NCBI GenBank assembly: GCA_036850595.1
Contig: CM072162.1
Location: forward strand, 18,033,758-18,097,757
Origin: Rhyacichthys aspro
Lineage: Eukaryota > Chordata > Actinopteri > Gobiiformes > Rhyacichthyidae
DNA length: 64,000 nucleotides
Reading direction: 5' to 3'
Below are positions 50,001-61,151 of this stretch, one piece after another. Made by a program: the position numbers and the translations under genes. The notes under the pieces were generated by a model that had not been told where the DNA came from, did not search any database, and saw only the letters and a program-made list of their open reading frames with translations. Each line of letters starts with the position of its first letter. The first letter of the stretch is position 1.

Positions 50001-52337
50001 AGAAAAAAAAAAACTCACCAGAGAGTCCCTAATGGAAATGAAAAGATACAAAATGATGTGTTCACCAAATGCGTTTTTAATAAGCAAATCCTCTGCTCCA
50101 CATTAACAAAGCATCCATTAGTAAAATGGACCGAGGCAAACAGATTAAGAGACATTTATTGAGGGCAGGTTTTATGCCTCGTAGCCTATTATGCTATTGA
50201 GACCCCCTTAAAGGTTAAATACGGCAGAAGAACACTAATGTAGCAATAGCATAAATAGCATCGGCAGAAACACAATGGAGTGGAACAGATAAAGCAGTAA
50301 CCAAGGCAACAGGTAGGGTCTTATTAGCCTGACCATAAACAACGTGAGTGTTGAAGAAACTATAAGCCATATGTAAACTGAGGTTCCTGAAGCGTATTAG
50401 CCATCAAACCTACTCTGCTCTCGACTGATGCTCTACAGCTACAACCTGTCAGGTCACATCGACGTGAGGTGTCTTTTGAGATATTTTAATTAGATTATTT
50501 TAATCTTCAGCAAATTATTAGGTGTAATGTTTTTCAGACTTTTAAAATATATTACCATTTCTGTTTAATTAACAGTCACACATTTACTTTCTGTGGGTTT
50601 TTTCATAAGTGTTATTTTGAAAGCCATTCGTTAATCTAGAATTTTGCAGTATTTTTCAGCTCCTAAATTTGTGGAATACCATAATACTGCTGTTGTGTAA
50701 CAAAAAATAAATAAAAAATCTCTAAAATAGCTTTTAGGCTCCAGTTTAAAGGCTGTCTTGGTAAAACATAATAAGGGTACAGAGCAACCAGTAGATTTTT
50801 GTTTTTTGGTCATTTGTTGACATTATGCACATTTTTTTTCTGAAATTTGTCTTCCATTAGTCTTAGTAATATTTCCTTGATAAAAAAAAAAAAGTACAAA
50901 ATAAAAGTGTTTTTAAAATATCTGTTGTCGAAGGGGAGCACTTGAATTTTGGACGATTTGGTTGGAATAACAGTGCTTTCCATAAGTGCTCTAAAATATT
51001 AAAATAAGGCCAAACTATAACAAGTGGGCACAGTTCATTCAAAGCCAGAGTAAATCTCACGTTTACTCAGTGGAAAGGGACCATTGGCCTGAAAGAGTGT
51101 GTGCCCAACAACAGCGAAAGGTGTAAGTATTCACTGAGAAAACTTTAAAATGCGCTCAGTTTTTGTCCATCTCCTCTTAGTCTGACTTGGCCTGATGTGA
51201 TGCCTGTTAACCTTGAAGGATGATAGATTTGTTATTTTTATTACGACCTGCTGCAACTGCTCCTCAAGCTTAAATCCCTTTAAATCAATGGCAATAAGTT
51301 TCAGCGCTCAGGGACGAGAGGGTCAGATCCGCTCGTGAGCTGCAAACTTATATTCTCTAACTATTTAACCTTTTGTGTCAAACGCACTGAAGATGAGCCT
51401 GCCCTGCTCTAAATCTGTCAGTCCTTCTTCTTATGCAGAGTCAGACGGCAGAGTTTGGGAGTACGTCCTCCTCCATATGTGCAGCGTTAGGCAAAGTTCA
51501 GTTATCGAGCCACATTTACTATCCAGATGGTTCTGTCATTATTAAAACATACACTTCACCGACTCAGAGCTATAACATCAGGCTTTCTGCTGTGCTTTGT
51601 TAACCCACATATTACTCTCCTTTATACCGTCCATAACACCCAAACACATCATTCCACTTGTTGTTTTCAGTCGAGAAAGCCGTGAAATCCAGTGAAGTAT
51701 TTCAGCAGTAAGGGCTCTTTTGTTTGTGCCTTTATTTTCTCATCATTAGAGGAGGAGAATGGGAAAGTAAGACAGCTCTGCAGCAATAAACTGCACCGGA
51801 CCATCAGGGCTATAAAAAAGAACAGAAAAGACTACAGGAATTGCACATGAACCAGGAGCTTATGGCTTTTTGTGGGGGAGAAATAGTGAGCTAAATTAGA
51901 GACTGGCAGGAGAAGAACTTTATAATTTGTGATAGAATCTTGATGGTTTCGACTGAAAAATGTAGCTGTGTTCATTATGTTTACTGTTCACTAATCTTCT
52001 GTGAATACAATTAAACAAGGCGTGAGGCAAACGGCCAGATTAACCTCACTGTGAACCTCTCGTTGGCTTCAATCCATTCCTGGCAAAAAATCTTTCATCC
52101 CCAAAGAGCGCAGGACTCATTATGAGATGGTTGAGTCCAGACAGTCTCTCGTTGGCTCATGTGAGTCAGTGGACGGTTCTGTATTTGCTGACAACAGGGT
52201 TATGATTACTGGACATCTGGAATGAATCGGTGGCTTGTGCTTTAGGTCACATCGTTGTTCTATTACTCCATTAGCATTTATACTTAACCAGTCTCTGCCA
52301 TGTTCCCTTTCTAGAGCAGATTGCCTATTAACCCAAC
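44031..52337. other. 8.3 kb intergenic stretch, no proven gene
   Basis: Contains an (AAAAG)n tract (45,672-45,702). Repeat-poor stretches that look like candidate conserved non-coding DNA lie at about 44,150-44,280 (CATTACGCAAAGCTAATGGC), 46,370-46,540, 49,680-49,800 (GTTATGTAATTACACAG) and 50,040-50,200. Two adjacent plus-strand open frames (48,842-49,027 and 49,049-49,267) lack splice or homology support. Nothing else recognised. Confidence 0.3.
45672..45702. repeat. (AAAAG)n microsatellite
   Basis: A poly-A run followed by about four AAAAG units in intergenic DNA. Confidence 0.85.
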
Positions 52338-52459
52338 AAGTTAAACTCATAAAAAGATATGTGAGCCCTCGAGATTTGAACCATGCCACTTTTGTCAAGT
52401 CACTGTTAATGTGAGTCGAAGTCGAGGCAGGTTTATGCTCATAAAGAAGTGTATTTTGG
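52338..52459 (-). repeat. left member of a near-identical inverted repeat pair
   Basis: Bases 52338-52416 are the reverse complement of 58899-58977 with one mismatch in 79 (C for T in ATGGTTCAAATCTCGAGG). Similarity continues more weakly to 52,459 after a 7-against-22-base replacement. On the minus strand the sequence contains GGTTCAAATCTC, close to a Pol III B box, so a SINE-like origin is possible. Confidence 0.85.
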
Positions 52460-52879
52460 ATCACAGTTCCTCACATTCACAACAGTGTTTTTGAGGTTGG
52501 TGCATGAATGTGGGACTTAGAGCTAAATGGTGAATGGGATACTAAAAATAACACACTTTTAGCTTTGTTATGGATATAAATGCTACAGCTTTTCTACAAT
52601 ACACTTTACTATACAACTAAATGTTTGGACTCTTGAAAGATGTGGGGTTCAAAATGTGATTTCAAAAATAACATTCCTTTAGTTACTATAGAGAAGTATA
52701 TGTTCATGTAAAACTTAAATTGGCATAGACCTCCGTATTGGCATGAAGGTGGCTCTTAGAAAGACATGCTATGAAAACAATGTGTGGGATGGAACTTGAT
52801 GTGAAGAGTTTGACAACCACTGGCTTCGGAGATTAATTAACTTATTTCTTTCATGTGAATTAATCATTTGACTCTTTGT

Positions 52880-52905
52880 TCATAGACAACAGCATGTCCC
52901 TGCAG
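52880..52905 (+). repeat. copy 3 of the ~30-bp dispersed motif
   Basis: TCATAGACAACAGCATGTCC followed by CTGCAG, after which similarity stops (ATGCAATAG). Probably a truncated copy of the same unknown dispersed sequence. Confidence 0.6.
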
Positions 52906-55900
52906 ATGCAATAGAAAGGAAAAGTAGGAAATCTACGTTAAAAAATACGTGACAAACTGTTTTTACTTGTTCAAAGACCACCTGACGACACACCATTTTC
53001 TCTCAAAAGACAAAAGATGGGTTGAGGAAGTGGACTGGACATAAAACACAGGAAGTTTATGTAAGGCCTCGAAGTTTGTGTCCTTTAAGAAAGTTGAAAA
53101 TCATTTGTATTTCTTGCTTAAATATTCTCTTTTATTTATTACAGGTCACAGAGGGTTGGAGCCTTGGAGGTATAAAGCAGTTAAAGCAGGGCTGACACTA
53201 AGAGGTATACACTGACAGACTATTGACTGTTCACTGTGGTCAATTTTAAAGTCATCAGTTGAAATAGACAGGATGGTGTAATGCAGTGCCCAGAGAAAAC
53301 CCATCACAGCACATGAAGGGCATTCTCCACATACGGGCATTTTACTTCCACATTTCCACATCAATATTCCAGCACATCTCCTTCTCACACTTTGCACATT
53401 ATGGAGAAATGTACTAGTGGCATCAGCATCTTTGTAGTGCCCCTGGAAAGCCCCCGCAGCCAGGTTTCTGTCGTTTTGATGACGAGTCTCTTGGAGGCCA
53501 GCTGTAGCCCCTGTGCTCCGCTGGAGGTTTGGCAGAGGGGCAACGCCGGTGGCCATCAGCGCTGCACATCAGTCACCGCATGCCCCACTTTCACACATCA
53601 TCTCCACTTCAGAGGCCTGGCCCGACCGCTCCTCTGCCCGTGTGTGTGGATGAGTATGTGAGGGCATGAAATTAACTAACCGCAGCAATTAGAGATTCTA
53701 TGAATATCATTTCATTTCAGAGAGACCCAAACAAATCAAAGAAATCCGCAGCTTCTTTAAGGTAAGAAAGTCATTTGTGAACTCGCACTCAGCCATAGAT
53801 TTATTAACATTTAAGGGTAAAATATCCGCCTCATTGGTTACTATTACACCTTATTCCCGAGGAGCCTGGTTAGGAGCTTGCACACATCAAAGCACTTCTT
53901 TCCCTTTAGGTGGAATAACCTTTCTAGTAGTCATTAACAGACAAAAATATTACCAAAATAACCTTTGTTTACCCCTATAGTATGTCAAAATTGTCTGAAA
54001 TCAAATCTTTTTTTTTGCTTTGGCTTGATGTTTATTAATATGTATTTTGTAAAAGGATCCCAGTCACTCACAACACTCACAACTAATACCAACATACTAT
54101 CCTCCTTCAAAAAGATTCTGCTCACATCTAAACAATCAAAGATATCAGTGCCACACTCACCACAAACTCTTCAAAGGTTAGTGACTCATCTGTGATTCAT
54201 CGACCGGAGCCATGCAAAGGACTCAAAGGCAATGAACAAATAAAACATATAAATAAAGAACGACCTGCGGAGATTACATTTTGTCAGCTCTGCACAAAAT
54301 ATGAGCAAGACTGTTGATCATAGGATTTTTCACACATTCTGCTTTCTTTAAAAAAAGGTTTAACATCAGCAGACGCGAAAATAATGTGACATGACTAAGA
54401 TTCACTTGGGACAAAGCAGGAGACAGTGTAGAGGATGCTCCAGAAAAAGTGACAACCCGTGGTACTTCTCCTGAAGGATGTCGAGTTTAAGTCATTTTTC
54501 ATTGATTTGGGAACTTCTTCTTCAATTTTTTTTTAACTTCTGCAGAGACTGATCTTTTTGGGATTTACATTTTACTCTTGGTCAAGTTAAGAGGACACTT
54601 TCCAAGCAGACAAGTCTGTCCAACACCTCTGCTCACGCTGGTCTGCTGACACCTCCCTGTTTCTCTAATTGCTGACTTCTGTCGGTGAGCGCGAAAGAAT
54701 CACACTGCTGCATTGATTTAAATTTAATCTATACAGGCTATTAATACTATTCTTTCAGAACAAAGGATTTCCACTTCACAGAGACTCAGTCGTCCACAGA
54801 AAGGTGAGAGACAGGTTAGCTGTACTGTGTTGCTCCAGGTGTAAAGCCTAGAGTCTCAGGGTTTTTTAGAGCCTAGAGCAGTCGTGTTACAACAAGTGCA
54901 CTACAGCAACAGTGTGGCATTTTCAGGAGAAAGACAGAGCTTTAGGCGCCTAATGGCTTTTAGTCGGCAGCCTCAGGAGCAACAGAGATTTCTGCTAAGC
55001 ATACAGAAAGAAGGTAAAGCAAACAAATAAGTGTCCATTATGAGAAAAAGAAAACCATGTCTTTGTGACTGATACTTACATAAAACATATTTTCTACAGC
55101 GTCACATTTGTTAGATTTATGAATGTGGTAGCGTCTTATCCATAAAGAAGACAGATGACTACAGCTGATGGAGGATGCATTAATGCTATATACGTTCCTT
55201 GTGAATCACGATGACAGTGGTGTTGTAAGGGGCAGTAATCACTGTATATTCGTTGCAGTGATAGGTACTGGTTCTGATGCTTTGAGAGGCACATCAGAGA
55301 AACAGGCCTTTTATCAGCCAACAGGCAAAGCTTCAGACACACGTTGTTTGAAATTCCAGGTACAATCTCAACAGTGGCCAACTCTTTGTTGTGCCTCACC
55401 CAAACAAGACCGTGTACAAGAAATAGAGGATTTTTACACAATGTAGTTCAATACCAATGTCTGCTGCCAGCCCGGACTGGGACAAATCACTTTTTTAACA
55501 CAGTTCTTATGGTGACTGTTTGCAGGAGGCAGAAACAACTCTAGTGGAGTCTGGGTTTTATCTTTTCTTGAGCGCTTTCATGGAAAAGGTGGAACCTGCA
55601 TAACATCAACAACACCAGGTCACATTGTGTTTAATGACAACAGCAGGAAAACTAGAAACTTTCAGTGTCAGTTAAAATACTGAGACCTAAAGATGTCGGC
55701 AGAGAGTGTTTATTCAAGTCCTGGATACATCGGCTTACTCTGCAAAACAGCACAAAGAAAAACATACAGAGACAAAAAAAAAGCAAAGTGAAATGTGGAT
55801 AAATCATGCATCCACACAATTTTTAATGCTCGTGCTTGAAGTTTAAGGTAAACTCTCAATGTTGCTTTGATGAAATGCATTTAGATTTTATATTTTTACA

Positions 55901-57860
55901 GTGGCAATTGTTGTTGAGGGTTAGAAACTTCAGGAAATGCAGCTTTATCAGACAAAACATGCCTGGCTTCACTCATCTGAACCTTCAAATGAAATCATAA
56001 TTACATTTGTGTTGTCTTTTTGAATTATTATAACAGGGGATGCCTCAGAGTTAAGAGTGATCTGCGTTTGAATTTGTCTCAAGTCTGTTTGCTCCGCTCC
56101 TGCTGTTTCTGTTTACTGTCTCTTTACTGTATGGATGTTGCTGTAAAGAGAAGGCTGATGGTGCCCCAAAAACAGAAACCTAAAAACCAACAAGTAAATC
56201 CTCTCACCTAAACAAAAAAACACACTCACATCTTGTGAGTTTTGTTCTCTTCTACAGTCATCCCTCACATGTTAGAGTTTCCAACGCTAATTTATTCCTC
56301 ATCTCTTTGATCTATTGGACTGGGTTCCATTTCGCAGCAATAATGAGATAAAGAAGGAGCACATTTTTTACAGAAGTATCTTAATGTGCTTCACATGACA
56401 AATAGACCTATTTAAAGGTTGAATACTTACAAAAACTTTAACGACTGCTGTTCTGAGGCCACTGGAAATCTCTCAAAGCAACCATCCAGCAGACCCTGAG
56501 CGATTTGAAACAGGAACACTCTGTGCACAAATAAGAACATACTTTGCAAATGGAAGAGTCTGGGGAGCTGTTCTGACAGTTTCTGTGATGCTGACACAAT
56601 GGTTTGTACAGAGTGTGCTGTTACAGAGTGCACTAATTGGAGAACAACAAATAATGACACTGGCTTCCGTACCTGAGCCTTTAGGAGTCTATATTTGTGG
56701 AGTTTCTTTCATTGTGATCTCTGTTCTCAGGAATTATGCAGCTGAAAACACCACTTTCTCTTTTCGTTACTGTAAATAGTAGCATAACATTTGCCGCTCT
56801 GTGTTTCCGGCAGGTTTTGTTCTAAGAAGCAGCGCCACAGCACTTACGCAGCGACACAAAGAAACCTGCGTCGGCAAACACTGGCTTTTTGAAACAGTGT
56901 CTAAAAGCTGCATTTCACTTACACTCTTTTACAAAGTGGAAACAGATGATGGTTTCCTTTCAGCGCAAGAATGATTAGAGTGCCCAGTGGAAAGCGAAGT
57001 GTGCCATATTTCAAAATGCACACATTGTTTGCCGCTGAAGGGCATCACTCTCCTCGGGATGATCAGCACCATTAAAGCAGTCGAATCAAGATGGAACTAA
57101 TGCATCAACACTCAGCTGGCATCTAATATCACTTAACATTGCGATGCCCTTCAAGACGCCGCCCGTGTAGCAGCGCTCCCACACTTCACGTTATCAGTGT
57201 GTGGAGAGGCTTCCATACACAGATCAGTCAAATGTTATATTCAAATGCCACAACAAGAGGCAACAACAGGCTCAAAAATAGCAATTGGAGAGATATTTGT
57301 TGCCCTGTTTCTGATCTTATTCAGATTAATGGGTGATGAAGCAGTAAAATTAGCATATAAAACTACTACTCAGAAAAAGCTTGTTAAAATGACACTGTTT
57401 GTTTGGAAACCAGCTGCAGATGCAAGGGCCAGAGTGTATGGTTTTAATAGGCTTTGTGGGAGGATTGTTGAGATAGTGCTACAAGTCCTCCCTGGTACTG
57501 GAGACTTGTGTACTCATTTGACCCTCTCAGATTCTACCATACAAGTATTTTACTCACTGTAGTGTGAGTTTTCATTCTCCCTTTTCTCTGTATAGTGTTG
57601 TTTGGACACAGTTAGTCATTGAAGATAATAAAAGTAACTGTTTTACTGTTGAAAATATGTGTATTGTTATAATTATAATATTCTCATTATCATATCTCTA
57701 CTCAGCATCTGTAAGGACACCCAGAGAGACTCACAAATAGACAAAATATGCTTTTCTATAATGTTTATTGAAACTTTGGTGCTTAGACTTTAGCAGGAGA
57801 GACATGGTGCAATGGATTATAGGAGAAGAGCGGAACGGATAATCTGGCAAGTCTTCTAGA

Positions 57861-57945
57861 GGCTGGTGGTGGTGATGAGATGAGGTGGCGAGAGCTGGTG
57901 GTGCTGACGATGAGGTGGTGACGGGTGGAGGAGGGTTGGGGCATG
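57861..57945 (+). repeat. G-rich degenerate tandem repeat
   Basis: Imperfect repetition of GATGAGGTGG-type units (GATGAGATGAGGTGGCGAGA, then GACGATGAGGTGGTGACGGG), ending in GGGTGGAGGAGGGTTGGGG, which could fold as a G-quadruplex. The proline-rich frame on the opposite strand is a by-product of this composition. Confidence 0.55.
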
Positions 57946-58840
57946 AGCTGAGCAGCTGGTGACAGAGCAGAGAGGGTCCTTCAAACACAGGCAGCTTAAT
58001 GAGGATTGGCTCAGACAGGAGGAGACTTCCAGACTGAGTTTACACTTCAGCTTCATCACAGTAACATGGTCTCTTCATGCATGTTGTTGCTTTAATGGAA
58101 CATGAAGGATCCCAGCTACTATCCATAATCCATCCAGGTTCAAGTTTCCTACTCAGAGGCTACGAACTGGAACCTAAACCTGAATACTGATGGTCCGGTA
58201 AGGATACAGTTTTAACAACAGTCTGACATTCAATCAGTTTTGTTCAGTGCATGTGTAATAGGTGTGAGTAAGGTAAACAGCAGTATTATTACACATAAGT
58301 GATTGTTACAATTGCTTTATCCTTTTCAACAAAAAAATCACTCTCGCTGTAAAAGCAACTGAACCATTCACAATGCCATTTTTCACTATATTCAGTACAA
58401 TATAAATGTATACAATGCAACAGAGTGTTTATGCAAGAGCAAACTTGAGCTTAAGTGCTGTTTTTCAAAATCCCCAATGCATTAGTGCACTTTTGAAATA
58501 TTTTTGCTAAAATACCAAAATGTACACTTCACATTTAAGTGTCCCAGTTGGGTTTTTAGACTTATTGAAAGTTAAGGAGAAAAAGGTTTTCTTTCATAAA
58601 CTATTGAAGTTCATTTCAACACAGACTCTTAATAATGTATGATTTTCTTTCCCATATGCTTTTAATTTGATTTAGAACTTTTTTATTCTGGTGAAATGTG
58701 ATAATTTTAGTAAATAATGAATGTCTCTGGATCAAGGCAAATAAAGACGTGTCAGATTGACTCACAAATAATAACTAAGCCCAGGAATGTGACACTCTTA
58801 TTAGAAGTGTGCACATTTTTGCTCAAAATGAAGAAAGAAA

Positions 58841-58978
58841 CCAAAATATTCTTCTTTATAAGCTTAAACCTGCCTCTCAAAAGTAAAATACAAGCTCAAC
58901 TCACATTAACAGTGACTTGACAAAAGTGGCATGGTTTAAATCTCGAGGGCTCACATATCTTTTTATGAGTTTAACTTG
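58841..58978 (+). repeat. right member of the inverted repeat pair
   Basis: Starts CCAAAATATTCTTCTTTATA, continues AAACCTGCCTC, a 22-bp private insert, then the 79-bp core ending GAGTTTAACTT at 58,977. The outer ends of both members carry the same GAGTTTAACTT sequence, as terminal inverted repeats would, though two separate insertions explain it equally well. Confidence 0.85.
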
Positions 58979-60992
58979 AATAACCCTTTATCAGGATGAG
59001 GCAGTGTGCACAATAAAGTTAGTGAATCACAGCTGAAGAGGAAGCTGACATTTATAATAGATCAGTGGAGGTGAGCAGGCAGCTGTGGAGGTGTCTTTCA
59101 TGCTCCTGTAAATTCCTCGGGGCGCTGTGCTACATGGCAGAGAGTGCGTTTGTGTTTGCCTCATTAATGCACAATACTGTCAAACGCTCACACTACACCC
59201 TCAAGGAACAGTTTGAGGAACAAAAGGACTCTTTTTAAGTGTTAAATGCTGATTTCACATTTGGTCTGTTCGCTGAGAAGTAAGTGTTGAGAAGAACATA
59301 AAGAAACTTAGAGGTTAGGGACAATTGCTGCAGTGGGAGAAAGTCAGTCAGAAGTAAACTTTATGAGTGAAGAGTCAAATTTGATGTCGAAGGCTGGTGA
59401 CCTTGTAACTTTTAAGGTTTGCCCTCAGGACTCCAAGGACTCACTACAGATGGGACAGTTATATCAAATTTGGTTTGATTTAGTAAAGATTGCATTTGTT
59501 GGTTAAATATCGCTTTACTAAATTAGCATTTTGGCACAAAACAATAAAACACTTATTATATTTACAGTTTCATTACATACTTTTAATTTGTTTGAGAGAA
59601 ACTTACTGTATGTGCTGCATGATATAACAATGTGTGCATGTGCTTATATATCTTTAGTTCAATTGTTGTCAAAGAGCAGTCCAGTTATATAAATGATAGT
59701 TGAAACTCAAATATACATAAACACTGTTAAAAAACTAAACCTGTGTGTCCTCCCTTGACTCTGCCACTTGGAGCTTAATATTCTCAGTCTATCATCAGAA
59801 CAAACACTCCACTTCATTATCTCGTCTATTAATTTAATAACATGCTTTCATTTGGCTCTTTTGTGAAGATGACTGCACTCCCACATCTCTTCACATGAGC
59901 TCTCACCTGCACAGATGTCTTTAGGCAAAACTAAAAGAAAATAATTACACAAACAAAGATGAACAGCCTGCCCACATGAGCTGAGGTGAGACAGTGATAT
60001 TAAGAGTTTACTTTGGTGGAAATGTCTGAAAACAACAGTTATTTGAATGTATTATCTGATCGTAATGTTCTTAAAAATATCTCTGGATGATGTTGTCACC
60101 AGGTAAGAGAAGACATAACATCTACTGACCCTGAGAGAGATAGTACTGGGGGAAGGTGGGAGGTAACATGGAGCAAATGGACCTGAACAAAAATAATGAG
60201 GATATGAAATGCAAGTTGTTAACATAACTTTTATCCAGATTTTAGTTTTGATCCAAATAAAGAGCATCTGAAAATGAAAATGCACTGTTTCTGCTCAAAG
60301 AATATCAAGGATCAAAGTGATTCTGAAGTGTCTGAAGATTATCAGTCATCAATGCAAGCTAATAAATAGTTTAGAAAAGACTTTGGGGCATTGTTTTGAA
60401 AGTAAACACCCCAAAGGGATCTGTCCACTGTTGATATGGTTGTTTTCTGTTATGTATTTCAGCAGTTTTAGTCTTATTTAGTTTTACTCTTCTCTTCATG
60501 TAAACATTTTGCAAAATTATTCTTTATAGGAAACAAAAACACCCAAATTTCCCTGTATTTTCCCAGTTCGCCCTGAATTGACCACCAGATGAGTTTGTTT
60601 ATGCTGTTAATAGGAGCACTGTGACTCTAAGTGAACCATCTGTCCAGCATTAGTCTAAGGTCCTGCCAAGTTAATATCCATGAGGCCAAGTTTAACCTTT
60701 CTTTTATTCTTTTTAAAACTGGTGAAAAAAAAAAGTCATGTCATGTTGAATAGATCTTGGTCGGTCCATGGTCCTCCAAATGATCCAGCACTGCCCACTT
60801 TCAGGACTCACTCATTAAAAGTGAAGAGCAGCGACTGTAGAAGCTGTGGCTAAAGCCCAGTGGCTGAAGTCAAGCAGCACTGTCAGCTCCACAGACAGCA
60901 CTGAGGCATGATGGGAAAGTGTACAGGGAAGAGCCAATGGATTACTCACATTATCAGCTCCACAGCAGGTTCCACGGCTGACCCAGATGTAG
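58979..60992. other. intergenic, no gene seen
   Basis: AT-rich DNA. A slightly GC-richer patch at 59,080-59,180 may be regulatory. From about 60,790 the words CACTGTCAGCTCC(A)CA and CATGNTGGGA recur, noted under findings. Confidence 0.4.
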
Positions 60993-61151
60993 GACTTGTA
61001 CAAAAAGAGGAAGAAGGAGCAAGGCATGCTGGGAGATGCGGAAGACACTGTCAGCTCCTCACAAATCAATACGCTTATTCCACGAGACACTGATAGGAAC
61101 GGGAAGTTCTTGGAGTGGTGTTCCTCTGTCAAAATGGATACCCAGCCGTAG
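60993..61151 (+). CDS. candidate terminal coding exon of an unidentified plus-strand gene
   Basis: After CCAGATGTAG (possible acceptor, weak pyrimidine tract) a 52-codon frame reads DLYKKRKKEQGMLGDAEDTV, then SSSQINTLIPRDTDRNGKFL and EWCSSVKMDTQP, then TAG. Third codon positions are about 60% G or C against an AT-rich background, and the basic-then-acidic start looks like a juxtamembrane cytosolic tail. An AATAAA at 61802-61807 could end the transcript. Against it: the minus strand is open for 117 codons over the same bases and no upstream exon was found. Gene unknown. Confidence 0.22.
   Translation, partial: DLYKKRKKEQGMLGDAEDTVSSSQINTLIPRDTDRNGKFLEWCSSVKMDTQP

Larger units (their letters stand above)
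52460..58840. other. 6.4 kb between the inverted repeats, no proven gene
   Basis: Holds motif copy 3 (52,880), a GC-richer stretch with open frames on both strands but no splice support (53,390-53,670), a repeat-poor GC-balanced stretch at 56,990-57,200, and the GGTGG-rich tract at 57,861-57,945. I see no transposase or reverse transcriptase between the repeats. Confidence 0.35.

Noticed and set aside
52120..52464. Minus-strand 114-codon open frame
   Set aside because: It runs through the inverted repeat copy and unrelated flank; the second copy does not keep the frame.
53146..53661. Overlapping open frames on both strands (136 and 89 codons)
   Set aside because: No known domain, no clear acceptor/donor pair; a GC-richer patch explains the openness.
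57197..57562. Plus-strand 121-codon open frame with a hydrophobic stretch
   Set aside because: No recognisable family, no splice sites, and the sequence resembles ordinary intergenic DNA.
57731..58059. Minus-strand proline/serine/histidine-rich open frames
   Set aside because: Produced by the G-rich tandem on the plus strand; composition not protein-like.
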